Source of the DNA: Hanleya hanleyi
Lineage: Eukaryota; Mollusca; Polyplacophora; Lepidopleurida; Hanleyidae
NCBI GenBank assembly: GCA_036873755.1
Contig: JAVTVY010033732.1
Location: forward strand, 80,455 to 144,454
Direction of reading: 5' to 3'
Length of the DNA: 64,000 nucleotides
In this document: positions 1 through 11,699 of the stretch, in pieces
Numbering within the stretch: the stretch's first letter is position 1
Layout of the letters: every line of letters begins with the position of its first letter
The notes under the pieces: generated by a model
Database searches by the model: none
Told to the model about the DNA's origin: nothing
Seen by the model: the letters and a program-made list of their open reading frames with translations, nothing else
Translations under genes and position numbers: made by a program

Positions 1-2429
1 CAATTAAGATATAATCCAAGAAATTTCATGACAATTATTGAATCTAAGTAGGCCCCTACATAACGAAATTAGCTTAATAAATAAAGGCCTTCCTGGCGCG
101 AATTGTTTTCTTTTGAGAGAGAATGGTATTATCTGAGTTACATGTACCTCAAAGATAGGTTGTTCAAGGAGGCTTTGCTGTTGCGTGCATCAAGTGTATG
201 GAAACGATATATGTACCCAGAGCCCTGATCTACAGCTGTATAAAACTCAACATCTGGCATTGACGGCATGTTTAAAGGGTCTTAATTTATTTTCTTTGGG
301 TAGAATAGATCAATCATATCAAACCCTACTTCGTAGGTCCTGTGACGTTAGTCACACTGCTCATTTTTAACAACTCTAGACAGGAACACGGAGTTCTGAA
401 GCATAGGCATGAAAGAAAAAAATTCTCTAAATATACCTACGAAGTAGGCTACCGTTTGCAAATTTTCCGATAGTCAGTGAGTCCATCCGAATCCTTTCGT
501 CGGCAACACAAGGAGAACCGTTGACATTAGAACCTTGATTTTTGGAATCAATGTGCATTAGGGGACTGTTACCAGCAGGTTCTGAGCTGATCTAATTTTG
601 ATGACAATCCCTGGTGACTTTTGATGAAAATCACTGGTGATTCTTACTTGGGGTGTGCCCATCTTAATATAGGCAGGATTGTAACTTGTGGGGGGAGTTC
701 CTAAGCCTACCCTACTTCGTAGGTTCTGTGACGTTAGTCTCACTGCAATGTTATTTAGCGTTTTCTTATATTCCAACTTTTTGAAGATAATGTAGATTAA
801 AATTTATCAAAGCCCAAAAATCTCTGGGGGGTCTATACCGAGCCCTCCTGATTGACAAAAACAGCTACTTTTTTCATTACCCAGTTTTAATATTCAACAC
901 TGGACCTTTCTTTTGTCGAAAAAAAAAATTGAAATTCCAATTCTAAAAAGTGTCATTTTAGGTTTGATTGAATCAATTTGTTTTGGCCACTTACAGAGAT
1001 ATGAAAATTAAAAAGACTGTAGCTGTCTCTGCTGACTGCCGATTAACCTGTTGAACGGTTGTGTATTGCAGAGGTAATTGACTAGCCTAATCAGGACATG
1101 AATGACTTCCCCACATCTGACACGCGGACCAACAGATAAATAAAATAGTATATATCTGTCCGGTTTCCGGCCGTATATTTTTCTCCTCAAATACAAAAAC
1201 ATTTCCCCTGTACCTTAACTAATTATCTAAAACAAATATTCATCAAATTTTCGATCCCCTATGAATGTTGAAGTTGATACCAGTAAAACTTTTCATTTTC
1301 GGTCGATTGGCTTTTCGAGTGGACACCACGATAGACAACAAAAAAAACTGAATATATCAAGCAAAGTTTTCCAATACAACGCCAAACAACATTCAGTTCA
1401 GGTTCTACATTAGATGTGCAGAAATCTACTGGGCATAGAAGGAAGTTGACTCGTAACGTGAATAAAAAAGTCGATAGAAATCACGATGTCAACGGAGAAA
1501 AAAAAATGTTCTTGGACTACAGAAAGTCTGTGACGTCTCCAATGACGTAAAACGGAAATATGTACACCTATAATATTTGAAATTATTATCGTTCATTCCT
1601 TTATTTGAAATATATATATATTTTTCGGCATAAAATCTGACCGTCGGTTGTCGATTGGAAACAGCGAAACTACCTCTCTCCCTTTTTACTTTTTGTTCGA
1701 TTTCTCATACAAATTTACATGAAAACGTTTTATTATTTTCTCGAAAAATGCTTGAAATTTGGTAGGGTTTTTTGTTACACTATGGAATCCTGGTCCGTGT
1801 ATCAGGCCTTCGATGAATGCAATAGTTTGTTTTAATTGAACTTCAAACAATGAATGCTCGTTTTCGTAAAGAAATTTTCTATTAAATGTCAAAGAATAAG
1901 AACTAGCTACCAAAATGAATGAAACTGAGACAAATTCTCCAGTTGGATTTGTCTTCTGCCGGAAATAATGATGATGTAAGCCACGATAAATTGAATTCTT
2001 TTCTTGAAAATAGCAAACTAGAAACGAACGCGCAAAACGCACAAGTTTGCAGCGAACAAATGTATATGTTCGGAATCCTTCAGAAGTAATCTTTCAAAAA
2101 ATTTACACATTGCCATATCTAATTTAAGCTGTATAAAAAGAAATTCTAGAAGGCGGGTAAAATTTTATGCCTGAGGACTCAGTTTCTTCGATCAGAGACG
2201 AACGCTAACCCGAGTAAACCGAAAAAGCATATGTCTTGCACACAGAAGGGACTCGAGATAATCAACTTCCCCATTCGGTACCTCTGATATCGCCGCTTCG
2301 ATGGCTCTCCAGTAACAGATTGTGGTGGTGACGGATTACATAATATAGCTCTAACTTGCGTTTTAAAAATAATGACAATGGCGTAATATGGAATAATTGA
2401 GTTACAGACGTCCACACAATGAAAAAATA
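1..2429. other. AT-rich intergenic or intronic sequence, no gene recognised
   Basis: I see no coding exon with recognisable family similarity. A 118-codon open frame at 1686-2042 (minus) has no domain I know and is likely chance. The only structure is a short repeat containing the palindrome CCTACTTCGTAGG followed by CTGTGACGTTAGTC, at about 320-360 and 709-747, with a partial inverted copy at about 437-455. Confidence 0.5.
318..748. repeat. Repeated 40-bp motif, two direct copies
   Basis: Copies at about 320-360 and 709-747 share the palindrome CCTACTTCGTAGG and the following CTGTGACGTTAGTC with one or two mismatches. A partial copy in opposite orientation lies near 437-455. It is probably the edge of a dispersed repeat; no terminal structure is visible. 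Confidence 0.5.
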
Positions 2430-3540
2430 GATGTCAAATCGTTCTGTCTTTAGTGGAGTATCTGGTACTTCCAGATTTGGCTATCCTGTGACCTCTTACC
2501 CGAAATTGTCTCCCGCTGATAGATTTCTCGTCTGATCCTCCCTGATGAATTATCTCGTCTCCATGATCTCTTAGCGCTCCCAATTTCTGATTCAGTTGAG
2601 TCCATATCTTTCCTGACATCCACCTGAATCAGAAAAGGGTTACAACATGTATACTATAAACGTTTAGAACTCAAGGGAGCTGAACGCGCTGCTCGAGGAC
2701 TACCAGCAGACGAAAGGAATGAGGAAGGAGTCACTTCACAAGAAAAATATAAAAAACATGTCCTTCGCCGCGAGGGGAGGGGGGGGGGGGTGACATGTAT
2801 ACACTGAACATGATACTATTCAAAACTGCAGTCACATTGGATCATAAACTCGCCTTTATCCGAAAAGCGGCACGTGCAGTATACTGGTTCGATAGTCTGG
2901 TCGGACTTTACGCCAGATCTCCTGCTGATAGAAACATTATCCTCTTCTGTCTTTTTTTCTTCAAACTCAATTAGGTTAATTCTCTTTCAAACATCTTTAA
3001 TCGGTCATGATTTCACTGTGACTCTGATCTTTACCATCGTGCAAATAAGGTGTCAACTTCTCCATGATAATACCGGTCCTTTCCCGGGAGGAATCAATTT
3101 TCAGCTCTTCCCTTTAACACTAGCTTTTTCAAGCACATATACCAAGTCACCCACTTTGTAAGATTTCCGACTTTCAGGTCTCACTACTGCCTCGAGTGTG
3201 TTGTCTTCATCTTTGATCGAGCGTCGTCGTGATCGGGAAGGATCGCCTTCTCTATATCACATACACATTTCGCGAGATTCTATTTATTCTCTGGTCCGGT
3301 GCACGGGTCCACAGGCTGATTGAACTCACGCCCCACCATCGGCTTATGGGGTGTGAATCCATTTAAGCGATTGGCATAGAAGCGAAGGGCATCTGCTAGC
3401 TTTGTGAGATGATCACCCCATTGTTTTTGGGTGTTCCTACATAACACCGGACAGCATTCACGAAAGAGCGATTATAACGTTGAACTTGGCGATCATTAGA
3501 AGGGTGTTGTCCAAACCTTGTGGAGATGCAGCCTGTCACA
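2430..3540 (-). pseudogene. Decayed Ty3/gypsy-type retrotransposon integrase, carboxy-terminal part
   Basis: Reading the minus strand through several stops and frame changes gives pieces that fit the end of a Ty3/gypsy pol protein in the right order. About 3420-3530 gives a stretch with VNAVRCYVGT, as in the integrase core near its catalytic glutamate. About 3290-3390 gives FYANRLNGFTPHKPMVGREF, matching the conserved 'TGFTPF.LMFGRE' block. About 3060-3180 gives KSYKVGDLVYVL followed by KGP, as in the integrase GPY/F tail module. The 61-codon frame at 2434-2619 may be the continuation. Stops and frameshifts show the copy is dead. No LTR or target duplication was identified, so the limits are approximate. 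Confidence 0.6.
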
Positions 3541-4159
3541 GACAGCTCGAAAAATAAAAGAATTTTTCAACTTTTCGATGCACGTGTGAATAGCACTTGT
3601 CACGACAATCTTTACGTAGTTTCACATCAATCCCGTGTTCTGGAAACGTCCAAAATGGCAGGATGGTGGCGGACACACATGGTTCGTGGTTCGCCTGTTT
3701 CAAGCCTTTATTATGCTGGAATCCTCGTCCAGAATGTTTAAGAATCACACAGTGTCAGTGTGGTAAATTGGTTGTACCTTTGGCATAGTTCCGCGAAAGC
3801 ATCTGATGGCACAATGTCCACAAATGCTGTATCTGTGTCCAATGTAGCAAACCATATGTCTTATTCAGGTCAATGGAAAGCTTCTTCTTTCTCACGTGAG
3901 CTTTGCGGGAAGCAATGCAGAGAAAGTCCCGAACCTGGCCAGCGTAGGCCGACTACTACAGAAGAACAATTATTCGAAGGACAGCATAAACAGCCCATAA
4001 TTCACGATAGACGTATTACAATTTTTAGATGGAATCCGCGATTTAACAGGCGATATACCAACCGGTTCACAGTTGGGGTAGATCGATCCGGGTCCGGGAC
4101 ACGTTATTCCTCCAAACTGGGTTATTGTTTGTATTGTCTTGTACATGTGCTCCTGAAAC

Positions 4160-4271
4160 ATGAGCAATATAACATGAGCAATATAACATGAGCAATATAA
4201 CATGAGCAATATAACATGAGCAATATAACATGAGCAATATAACATGAGCAATATAACATGAGCAATATAAC
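4160..4271. repeat. Tandem repeat, 14-bp unit, 8 copies
   Basis: The unit ATGAGCAATATAAC is repeated eight times without a mismatch visible by eye. It ends 53 bp before the splice acceptor of the SLC36-like terminal exon, so it sits at the end of that gene's last intron. The perfect identity points to a young, probably length-polymorphic array. Confidence 0.95.
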
Positions 4272-4324
4272 AATATTATTTGTATATCGAATTGATCTTC
4301 ACGTATATATTTTTTATCTTTCAG

Positions 4325-4563
4325 GTATATTTGCTGTTTTATTCCCGCATCTAGCGTTGTTGTTTTCTCTCACTGGTGCTGTTCTCGGGAGTTGTTTGGC
4401 ATTTATATTTCCACCAATCATCGACATCTTTACATTTACTGCTGATGGAGAGTCTCTATCTTTATTTTCTAAATGCAAGAATATTGTTATATGTGTGTTC
4501 GGGATCACTGGCCTATTGGCAGGAGGTTATGTTTCATTAGCAGAACTGATCAAGACTTTCTGA
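4325..4563 (+). CDS. SLC36/PAT-like amino-acid transporter, terminal coding exon
   Basis: The exon encodes about 79 residues ending at TGA 4561-4563. A clean acceptor (polypyrimidine tract, then TTTCAG) precedes it at 4324. The peptide has two hydrophobic segments separated by a short polar loop: FPHLALLFSLTGAVLGSCLAF, then IVICVFGITGLLAGGYVS. This fits the last two membrane helices of proton-coupled amino-acid transporters (SLC36, AAAP superfamily), where a 'P.L..lisL.Ga..gs.La...P' block and a final 'fG..G...GtY.S' helix are characteristic. The first two exon bases complete a split codon (phase 1 intron). Upstream exons were not found in the preceding 4.3 kb, so the rest of the gene probably lies left of the window. 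Members carry small amino acids across the plasma or lysosomal membrane. Confidence 0.75.
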
Positions 4564-4582
4564 TCCCATCAATCAATGAAAG

Positions 4583-4645
4583 GACCGCTTCAAACAGATT
4601 TCGCGGCTCAGCAACACAAGAATTTATTTATCCTTCATCAGATAT
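4583..4645 (+). repeat. Dispersed 'CCGCTTC...GATTTCGCGG' repeat, copy in SLC36 3' UTR
   Basis: The stretch with ACCGCTTC, GATTTCGCGGC, CAACAC and a T-rich end resembles the one at 60,600-60,660 in the same order. It begins about 20 bp after the SLC36-like stop codon and is therefore probably in its 3' UTR. No AATAAA was found close to this exon. Confidence 0.45.
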
Positions 4646-4842
4646 TTCTTAGTTCAGTTTGAGGCACTGTGTTAAATCATAACAAGAAGAGAGTGAAACT
4701 TACAAAAATGATTAAAGTGAGAAATTTTGTCTATATACAGCTTTATTGATCTTTTCAGTCCGTTAGTTCCTATCGGTGAAACACATTTTTCAGTTCTTTG
4801 CCTAATTGGTTGTGTGTCTGATTCTTTTGTCTGTAGTTTTCG

Positions 4843-4930
4843 ACTCAGATACCGCATTCAATATTCAGCCGTCGTCCACAACGAATTTCCGCGCCAAGAA
4901 TTAAAAGATATTTTTCGTACGATAAAACGG
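4843..4930. repeat. Dispersed repeat family A, copy 1
   Basis: Contains the family core ATTCAGCCGTCGTCCA, then GAATTTCCGCG and a TTTCGTA block. Four further good copies occur at 7904-8006, 8311-8415, 47051-47155 and 51501-51600. Confidence 0.75.
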
Positions 4931-6174
4931 GAAAACACACACCGTCCAAGGAAAACTAGTAGAACTAGGTACAGATACAGGATGGCACGCTCCGTCCCAT
5001 TTTGCGTGAAATCAAAGGACCATGTTCTACTTTCAATAATGAGCACTTTGCTGGATTTCGAACACCTTAGTGGTATGGCGTCTGGGTAAGTCTTCAGGAG
5101 TGTGTGTGTGTGTCCGGTCGTATTCCTTGGGTCGTCGACAGTTGATGTCTTGGTATTATAATATTCCTCATTTTCCTCATCCGTAAGCGAATTTTCGAGC
5201 AGTCCCGCCTGAATAAATCCGTGTTGTGGTTGTAGAACAATATTAGAAAGGTTTTTAGCTGAACGGTAATGTGAAGCGGAGTTTCAAGAAAAAATATAGA
5301 AATGTCATTTCCGTTGTTGTAAAGCCTATGTTATTTCCAAAATATGTCAGTGACGTTTTGACCTAGTATTATATCGATAATGTTTCTTGTGACCAATGTA
5401 GTTAACAGGACTATGGAGCAGACGTTCCTCATATTCAAGGTATTCCGTTTGTTACCATATCCTTTATAATGGGAGCTTGTCATATCGTGCGATAATATTC
5501 GATGTGCCGGAAGAAGCTGGTTGTAGATTACATCAGCACAATAACCTGGATAGATAAGCTTTCTGAATTTAAGTTCTGGGTGTTGTATTTCGTACGATAG
5601 TTTCTGACGTTTGGAGTTCGCATGTTCTCTTGTTTCCTCAGGAAGACTTTTGGGAATATCATTGATACATGTGCAGCTATACCTATACTCCCTAGTAAAA
5701 AAAAATGACGAATCTGTCATCACGTCGCTGTTGGGTTGTTTTGCTTTCCTTTCGTGATCTGGTCGACTTTGGGACTCGAAATTCTTATACTATATACTGA
5801 GAGGATGAGTCTATTTTCTATTGCCCGTTGCGGTAACATTATGATGGCTATTAGGTCACAAGACTATGCTGACATATTGCCAGGTAACTTGAACCCCTTT
5901 TTGATTTCCTATTCGGTGATATGGAAAGCTGATCCGTTTTTTTTTAACTCTTCTGTGTATGTATTCAGGTTCTTTCTGCAGTTATTGTCGATGTATTATA
6001 GTGATACAGATTTGGGGTACTTTTGGTTTTCCTTCTTCAATATCATTGCTTTGAGCGTTAGATTTATAATTGGGGGCTGTAGTGGCCTTGATCATCTGAA
6101 AGTTTATACCTTTATGTTCCTTAAGAAGGTTCGTAACGACGTAGCCGGATGATGCAGAGTTCTCTGTGCATTTT
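4931..6174. other. No gene recognised
   Basis: Open frames here (4727-5089 plus, 5331-5723 minus, 5736-6152 plus) show no family motif, splice-site pairing or composition change that would support coding. The 5736-6152 frame directly precedes the reverse-transcriptase remnant and could be part of the same dead element, but I cannot show it. Confidence 0.4.
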
Positions 6175-6680
6175 TCTCGACGAGATTAGAATTCAAATCA
6201 ACAAATTCTTCTCATTCACCAAACGCTATATAGACGATCTTCTCGCTGTGGATAATCGCTATATAAATGACGCATTGAAGGATTTATATCGGTCTTCACT
6301 TTGAAAGAAGTCACATAGACGTCATATCATATTTATACCTATATCTCTATAAAAATGAAGCGCACGCACCTTCTCTCTCGTGGACTTTACGACAAAAGAT
6401 ATGATTACAATGTCGACATCGTAAACCATCCCTTTCTGGACAGCATTAGTCCAGTGGGACCTGTATATGGCGTATGGGGTTTTCTAGATCCTGTGTTGAA
6501 TGTGACGATTTTAGTCAACGTCAGGGAACATTACTGTAGAAATTTATAGAACAGGGCTATACCACCAAGCGCCCCCACTCAAAGTTTCTCAAAGTTGGCG
6601 ATACATATGGCATGCTTAAGATCTATGGCGTTACGTCTCGTAACTTGTGCCTAACTTCGCTCAACCCGGGGCTAGAGCCT
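6175..6680 (+). pseudogene. Reverse-transcriptase remnant, possibly Penelope-like
   Basis: The plus strand at about 6220-6290 reads KRYIDDLLAVDNRYINDAL, the reverse-transcriptase catalytic box (Y-x-DD type, here YIDD) and its flank. After stops and a frame change, 6385-6450 reads LYDKRYDYNVDIVNHPFL. This is the order found in a class of invertebrate RT proteins where the catalytic box is followed by a 'LYDKRDDFNF.IVNFPFL' block. Several stops separate the blocks. Assignment to Penelope-like elements is from memory of that family and is uncertain. A related fragment is at 8690-9190. Confidence 0.5.
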
Positions 6681-7903
6681 ATGAACCCATGTAATTCCGG
6701 ATTATTATCATTCTCTAAATGGCTTTACTACGAATATCGTAGGAATTAAGAATACTGAGCAGCGACATGGATTTGATATATTTGGAACATGATGGTGTCT
6801 TGTCGGCATCATTGAAAAATGTTGCTCGCTTCTCTCTTGCAAGAACTAGCCTATCTTTATGAATGCTATGATTTTATGTATACTATGATTTTTAATTTGG
6901 TACTAATGCTGGTATATGGAATATGGAATAGGTCTTTGGATTACGGACGCAGGGATTCTTTCATGAACGACCGCTGAAAAATCAATGAAGGACCAGGCCC
7001 ATGTAATCCGTTTTTCAAGTGTATAGCATTATGTGTTCTTGACCAATATATCGAAATTTTCCAGTAAAGATTAGATATCGTTCTTCTCGCCAGAGACTGA
7101 GGAGTTTATCGTTGGTTTCGACTAGAAAACTTGAAAGTGACGTTCCTAAAAATGCTTATTACTTCTGGGTGTTGTATAGTATCAGTTTGCTTCATTCGGG
7201 TTTTGTTTACGGATTGGTTTGCAAGACAGGCATATATTCTATTTTTCGCTTTCATCGAAAACATGGCTCTTAATGAGTCGTCGTTGTGGCACTTTCATGC
7301 GAAAAGGAGAAAATCCCCAAAACTCCTTAGCATTGTCAACCAATTGACCGTTTTATTTTTCTGTATGCCATTTTTATCACGTAAAGGCTCATCCTATAGA
7401 GAAGTACTTACTAACCTCATGCAATTGCTGTATTATCACAGCTATGATAATTCCATTTCTTTTATTGTTATGTTGTATAATTACCTTTCAATTTTTTAAA
7501 TTTAGAGCGTGGAACTAGTCAGAAGGTGTTATTCTTAATATGAAATTATCCGAAGTGTAGAATTACCAGCCACGAGAGTCGTAATCTTGATTAGAAGGTG
7601 TGCATTAAAACTCATAGAAGATGCAATTAATACCCCTTGAAGGCGAAGGTGAATGAGTGTTAGCCCGGGAATGTAAATACTCGTATTGATTTGGTTAACA
7701 ACGTAACCAATTGTGAGTACACACATATGTAAAATGAGCCGCGATCGAATTGAATATTGTAGTATCGATTAGACGTCCATACCTAGAAATATGCTAAGGA
7801 AATAAATAAGAGAACCTGAGGTATATCTCTGAACTCTTTTCTGTTTGAAATCCAACATATTGCATTTTATTCTTCAGTTTCCGAATCATCACTGTGTGTT
7901 CAG
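6681..7903. other. No gene recognised
   Basis: A 122-codon frame at 7131-7499 (plus) is hydrophobic but matches no transporter exon I know and lacks a convincing acceptor and donor. Otherwise AT-rich sequence without visible repeats. Confidence 0.4.
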
Positions 7904-8006
7904 CTTCAGATCCTACATTCAATATTCATCCGTCGCCCATAAAAGAATTTTCGCGTAAATAATGAAACGTTCTATTTCGTATGACAGTTAGCACCAATTC
8001 CAAATA
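7904..8006. repeat. Dispersed repeat family A, copy 2
   Basis: Core ATATTCATCCGTCGCCCA, then AAAGAATTTTCGCG, TATTTCGTATGA and TTAGCACCAATTCCAAA. It agrees with copies 3 and 5 over the whole length. Confidence 0.75.
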
Positions 8007-8310
8007 TGTATGAAATAAAAATAATAAAAACGCATGATGTTCAAACGGCCCCTACTCCCCGGGTAGTTAGAACTGAGCGGAATTAGACATTACGAATCGC
8101 TACGATCGTATTTTACTGTCCATGTACGATATTTATCACAGTGTTTAAGAAAAATTGAATGGAGGCGTTTGGTGGTATAGACCTGTTTGACAAGTTTTTG
8201 TAATACAAATCGTCATAGTCTGCACATGATCTAGCAAATGCTACCCAGAAATGTATACGCCGTATGTAAGTCCTTTCGAAATATTGCTATCCGGAAATGG
8301 GTGGTTAAAT

Positions 8311-8415
8311 ACAAGCATCTAGTCCGTCATTTAATATTCAGCCGTCGCCCATTAAAGAATTTCCGCGTCCATTATCCAAGGACATATTTCGTATAAAAGA
8401 ATTAGCACCAAATTC
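8311..8415. repeat. Dispersed repeat family A, copy 3
   Basis: Begins ACAAGCATCTAGTCCGTCAT, has the core ATATTCAGCCGTCGCCCA and ends TTAGCACCAAATTC. The 5' edge matches copy 4 at 47,051 and differs from copies 1, 2 and 5, suggesting two subfamilies. Confidence 0.75.
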
Positions 8416-8689
8416 ATGGCGCTATGAGTATGTTCGGATAATCGGCATCTAGTATGGCGAATTTTATCTCAAGCACAATCGTTTTTCTCTTTTATCTTAC
8501 ATGTTCTTCCATCTTTTCTCACGTGAGTAATTTAGTTCAACACGAAAATAAATATATATTATTGACGTTTACTGACCAATGCCATTATTTGGTGTTGAAC
8601 TGACCTCAACATAATTTTTAGGGTTCACACTGATCAACACCATTTCTCAAAACCAAAACGGGTGTTGGGCCAACGCCTTTTTCCTGAAT

Positions 8690-9190
8690 GTGTATATCTC
8701 TATAAAAAGAAACGGGCCTTCTCTGTCGTCGACTCTACAACAGAGAAGAGAGGATTACAACTCGACATCGTAAACTACCTCTGTCAGACAGTAATATACC
8801 GTTGGGATCTGCATATGACGTTACATAGATCCTGTGCAAAATGTGAAGATTTTAATCAACGTCGCAAAATTTTTGGAAGAAGAAACATTGCTATACCACG
8901 AATAATTTCTCAAATTTGGCGATACATCTCGCATGCTGATAGCAAAATACGAGTGTAGAATGCAAGATATGTGGCGTTTTGTTTCGTAACTTGTCTAATT
9001 CCGTTTAACCTGGGATTAGGGGCCGTATGCACCCATGTACTTCAAGATACCCATGGTGTTGATATCAACAAGCACAACCACATGGTCAGTGAGATGCATC
9101 ATTCTCTAGATAACGATTTCACAACTAAATTCATAGGGATTAAGAAGACTGATCAGCGATCCGGATTTGATAGTTTTGAAACATCATGAT
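8690..9190 (+). pseudogene. Second reverse-transcriptase-like remnant
   Basis: The plus strand has residues LQLDIVNYLC near 8756 and EDFNQRRK near 8846, then a frame reaching 9189. The nucleotide sequence parallels the 6355-6800 remnant: TATCTCTATAAAAA, a GACATCGTAAAC block, TTGGCGATACAT and the CGTAACTTGT segment occur in the same order in both. I read it as a second diverged copy of the same dead element. No intact catalytic box is present. Confidence 0.4.
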
Positions 9191-9219
9191 GTCTTACCGG
9201 TGTGCTGCGGTACATATAG

Positions 9220-9363
9220 ATTATCACTACGAGTGGTCATTTATCTGATTTTTATCACACGAGTTTGATAAAACCCATATGAAACGAGCTTTAGCGAGTT
9301 TCATATGGGTTTTATCAAACGAGTGTGATAAAAATCAGATAAATGACCACGAGTGTTATAATT
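9220..9363. mobile_element. Foldback (MITE-like) element, about 144 bp
   Basis: Two arms of about 55 bp are reverse complements around a centre at about 9291 (GAGCTTTAGC). Each arm has TCATTTATCTGATTTTTATC, then TTTGATAAAACCCATATG. The tetramers CGAG inside the arms are kept in the same orientation on the plus strand in both arms instead of being complemented. No coding capacity. A target duplication is not clear. Confidence 0.8.
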
Positions 9364-9889
9364 TATTTCTCACATCAAAATAATGTTGAAAAATAACCAA
9401 AAATATAGTTAGCAAACTGTAAGGGTGTGATACAGGTTTTGTATCGCATGGGTGTATCACATTGCTTTTGGCTGCTGTGATGTGAGAAACTGTCCTATAC
9501 ATCTGCTGCCATCTGAAAAGTACGTATATTCTTTTTTATCAGCATCGATATATCGAATTTCTTTCCTTCGTGATCGTGTGGTGTGCGAGCATGGGCGTAC
9601 AAGCAAAACACAATTCTTTTCACATGTACCTTACAAGTACATGTACATGTACCAAAGTGAACCCAATATACTTTGTTGGGATGCGTCAAACACTTTGTCA
9701 TTTGTACCCACCTCTTACACATCTCATCATTTCTACATAAATGTGTACATAGCTTAATGAATCGTAGTATTTGACTTGAAACATGATCGTCGTCCATTTA
9801 ATGGAGGGGAATCCAACAAATGTGTGTATCGTGCGCTTGTGGATGAAACGCAATCTAATTCAACAACAAATCGGCACCATCCAGCTAGT

Positions 9890-10520
9890 GGTTTTGATTT
9901 TTTTGCCCGGAAGCAAAATTTCAAGTTAAAGGCCCTCAGGTGGCACTATCTACTGGCGCATATGAACAAAACATCTTAGTAGCATCTTATGACGAGGTAT
10001 CCACATAAATTTGAAACGAATTCGTTTAGTTGATCCGATAATGTCTGGAAACAAAAACAATGGGACGTCCCCTTTTGAGTATATAGACAAGGCACGGATC
10101 GTTCGAGAGGATCTGATTCTATTGTCCAGAAAGATAATTTCATTTTGATCCCAAGGTGGCCCCAGCGAGGGGTGCATGTGGAAGAAACAAACTCTAGATC
10201 AACATCGATTGACAAGACCGGTATCCACATATCAAATTTGAAAAGAATCCGATGGGCCGTTTTAGTGTTGTTGTCTAAAGACAAACTCTGGGACGGACAG
10301 GTTCCCACGTGGCACCACCTATGGACACATGTGGACACAAAACAAATCAAAGTGAAAAATATGCATAGAACACATTTGCAAAGTATCGGTTGGGTCCCAT
10401 TTTTTGTCCAAAAACAAGATTCCGGTTGGCCCCGAGGTGGAACCAACAATGGATTAAATGCAATCCACAGAGACGTCTTGCAGAAAGGTAACCATATACC
10501 AAATTTAAAGTCGTTCTGAT
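9890..10520. repeat. Degenerate tandem repeat, roughly 150-170 bp unit, about four copies
   Basis: Blocks recur in the same order: a GGTGGC/GGCCCC segment, AAACAAA with ATC and AACA, CCACATA(A/T)..AAATTTGAAA, then GATCCGAT/CCGATGGG and TGTCTAAAGACAAA-type ends. Copies begin near 9935, 10,150, 10,300 and 10,430. Overlapping frames in both strands are a by-product of the repeat and show no family motif. Confidence 0.5.
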
Positions 10521-11699
10521 TTTATAGCTGCAGCAATGTGGTCTGTGCTTACCGTCCAGCAATACTGTATGCCAGATATGAAATCTCTAGCTACAACGAT
10601 TTGGCTGCTATTGCGTTAATGTCTTTGTATTGATATTTTCTGTACTGTCGCATAACACCAGGATCATCGCATCTAATTAGAGAGGCTCGTGCTTTACAAT
10701 CCATCAATACTGTATATCATTTTCTGGCATAACACGCGTTACCGTCATCAGCCAGCCAGTCAGCCGCCGGAAGGACGCGATGACATGATCCCACTCGGTA
10801 TATATGACGATGGGTTAAAAATGGAGATCACCAGGTTCACTCTCTTTCTAATGAACAAAACGTTTTTTTCCAGATTATATTAAATTGAGATGGTTGCCAC
10901 GATAACAAATTTAGTCAGAATAGAATATATATTGTATAGCTGTTTTAAAATGATTTCGAAGGAGTAAGCAAATTATTCGTGCGAAATTAACATTTACTTT
11001 ATTTGAAATGTATTAACCCTTACCTGAGTAGTCGGTCTGTATTTTGATTGGATGCGCTGTCGGGTCATATGCTCTGGCAATTCAACATCGAAGACAAGGG
11101 TCGGCACTTGACCGGAATAGAGCCGTTTCGTTGAGGTTTTCGAGCCCAGGCTTATAGGCTCGACTATATGCCAATGAACACACTGGGGTGTGTGCCTTTG
11201 ATTAACGGTAGCCATTTAAAATTTCACAAAGGCAATTTGTCGTTCACTATTCTATTTTTATCTTTATTTTATTTTTTCGGATGGTTAGCTCCAAAGCGGG
11301 ACCAGTGGAGTTATTGCTCTTCAGTATTATTTTGTATTTAATAGGGGTATGATACTGATAAAATTAAAAAAGTAAATACTTATATTTTTGGACGACAACA
11401 TAATTTCAGACAACACCAGATTCAGACAAATCCTGCACCTATTTCCTGTGGAAAAGATGGGGCAAATGGGGTGAATTGTACTAAAGCAGGTTATTTTTTT
11501 CTCGGGGAAGTTGATCAATATGGCTATGGAATTAACCAACACTTCATTCAACGTACGAGGTGGATCACCTTTAGACCTATCTAAAAAATACTGAAAAGAT
11601 TTGACAATATGTATTCCTGACTTTCCAGAGAAAGAGAAGAGATCGTAACGCTTAGTAGTAGCTATTTCAGCCTTGGAGAAAAACAATTCATAACGCGTT
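10521..11699. other. No gene recognised
   Basis: AT-rich sequence. A 119-codon frame at 11,327-11,686 (minus) lacks motifs and adjacent splice sites. Nothing else stands out by eye. Confidence 0.4.

Noticed and set aside
3970..4273. Cys/Tyr-rich repeat peptides on the minus strand
   Set aside because: Translation of the 14-bp tandem repeat, not a gene.
9452..10519. Overlapping ORFs of 60-157 codons on both strands
   Set aside because: They overlap a degenerate repeat, conflict with each other and lack family motifs or splice sites.
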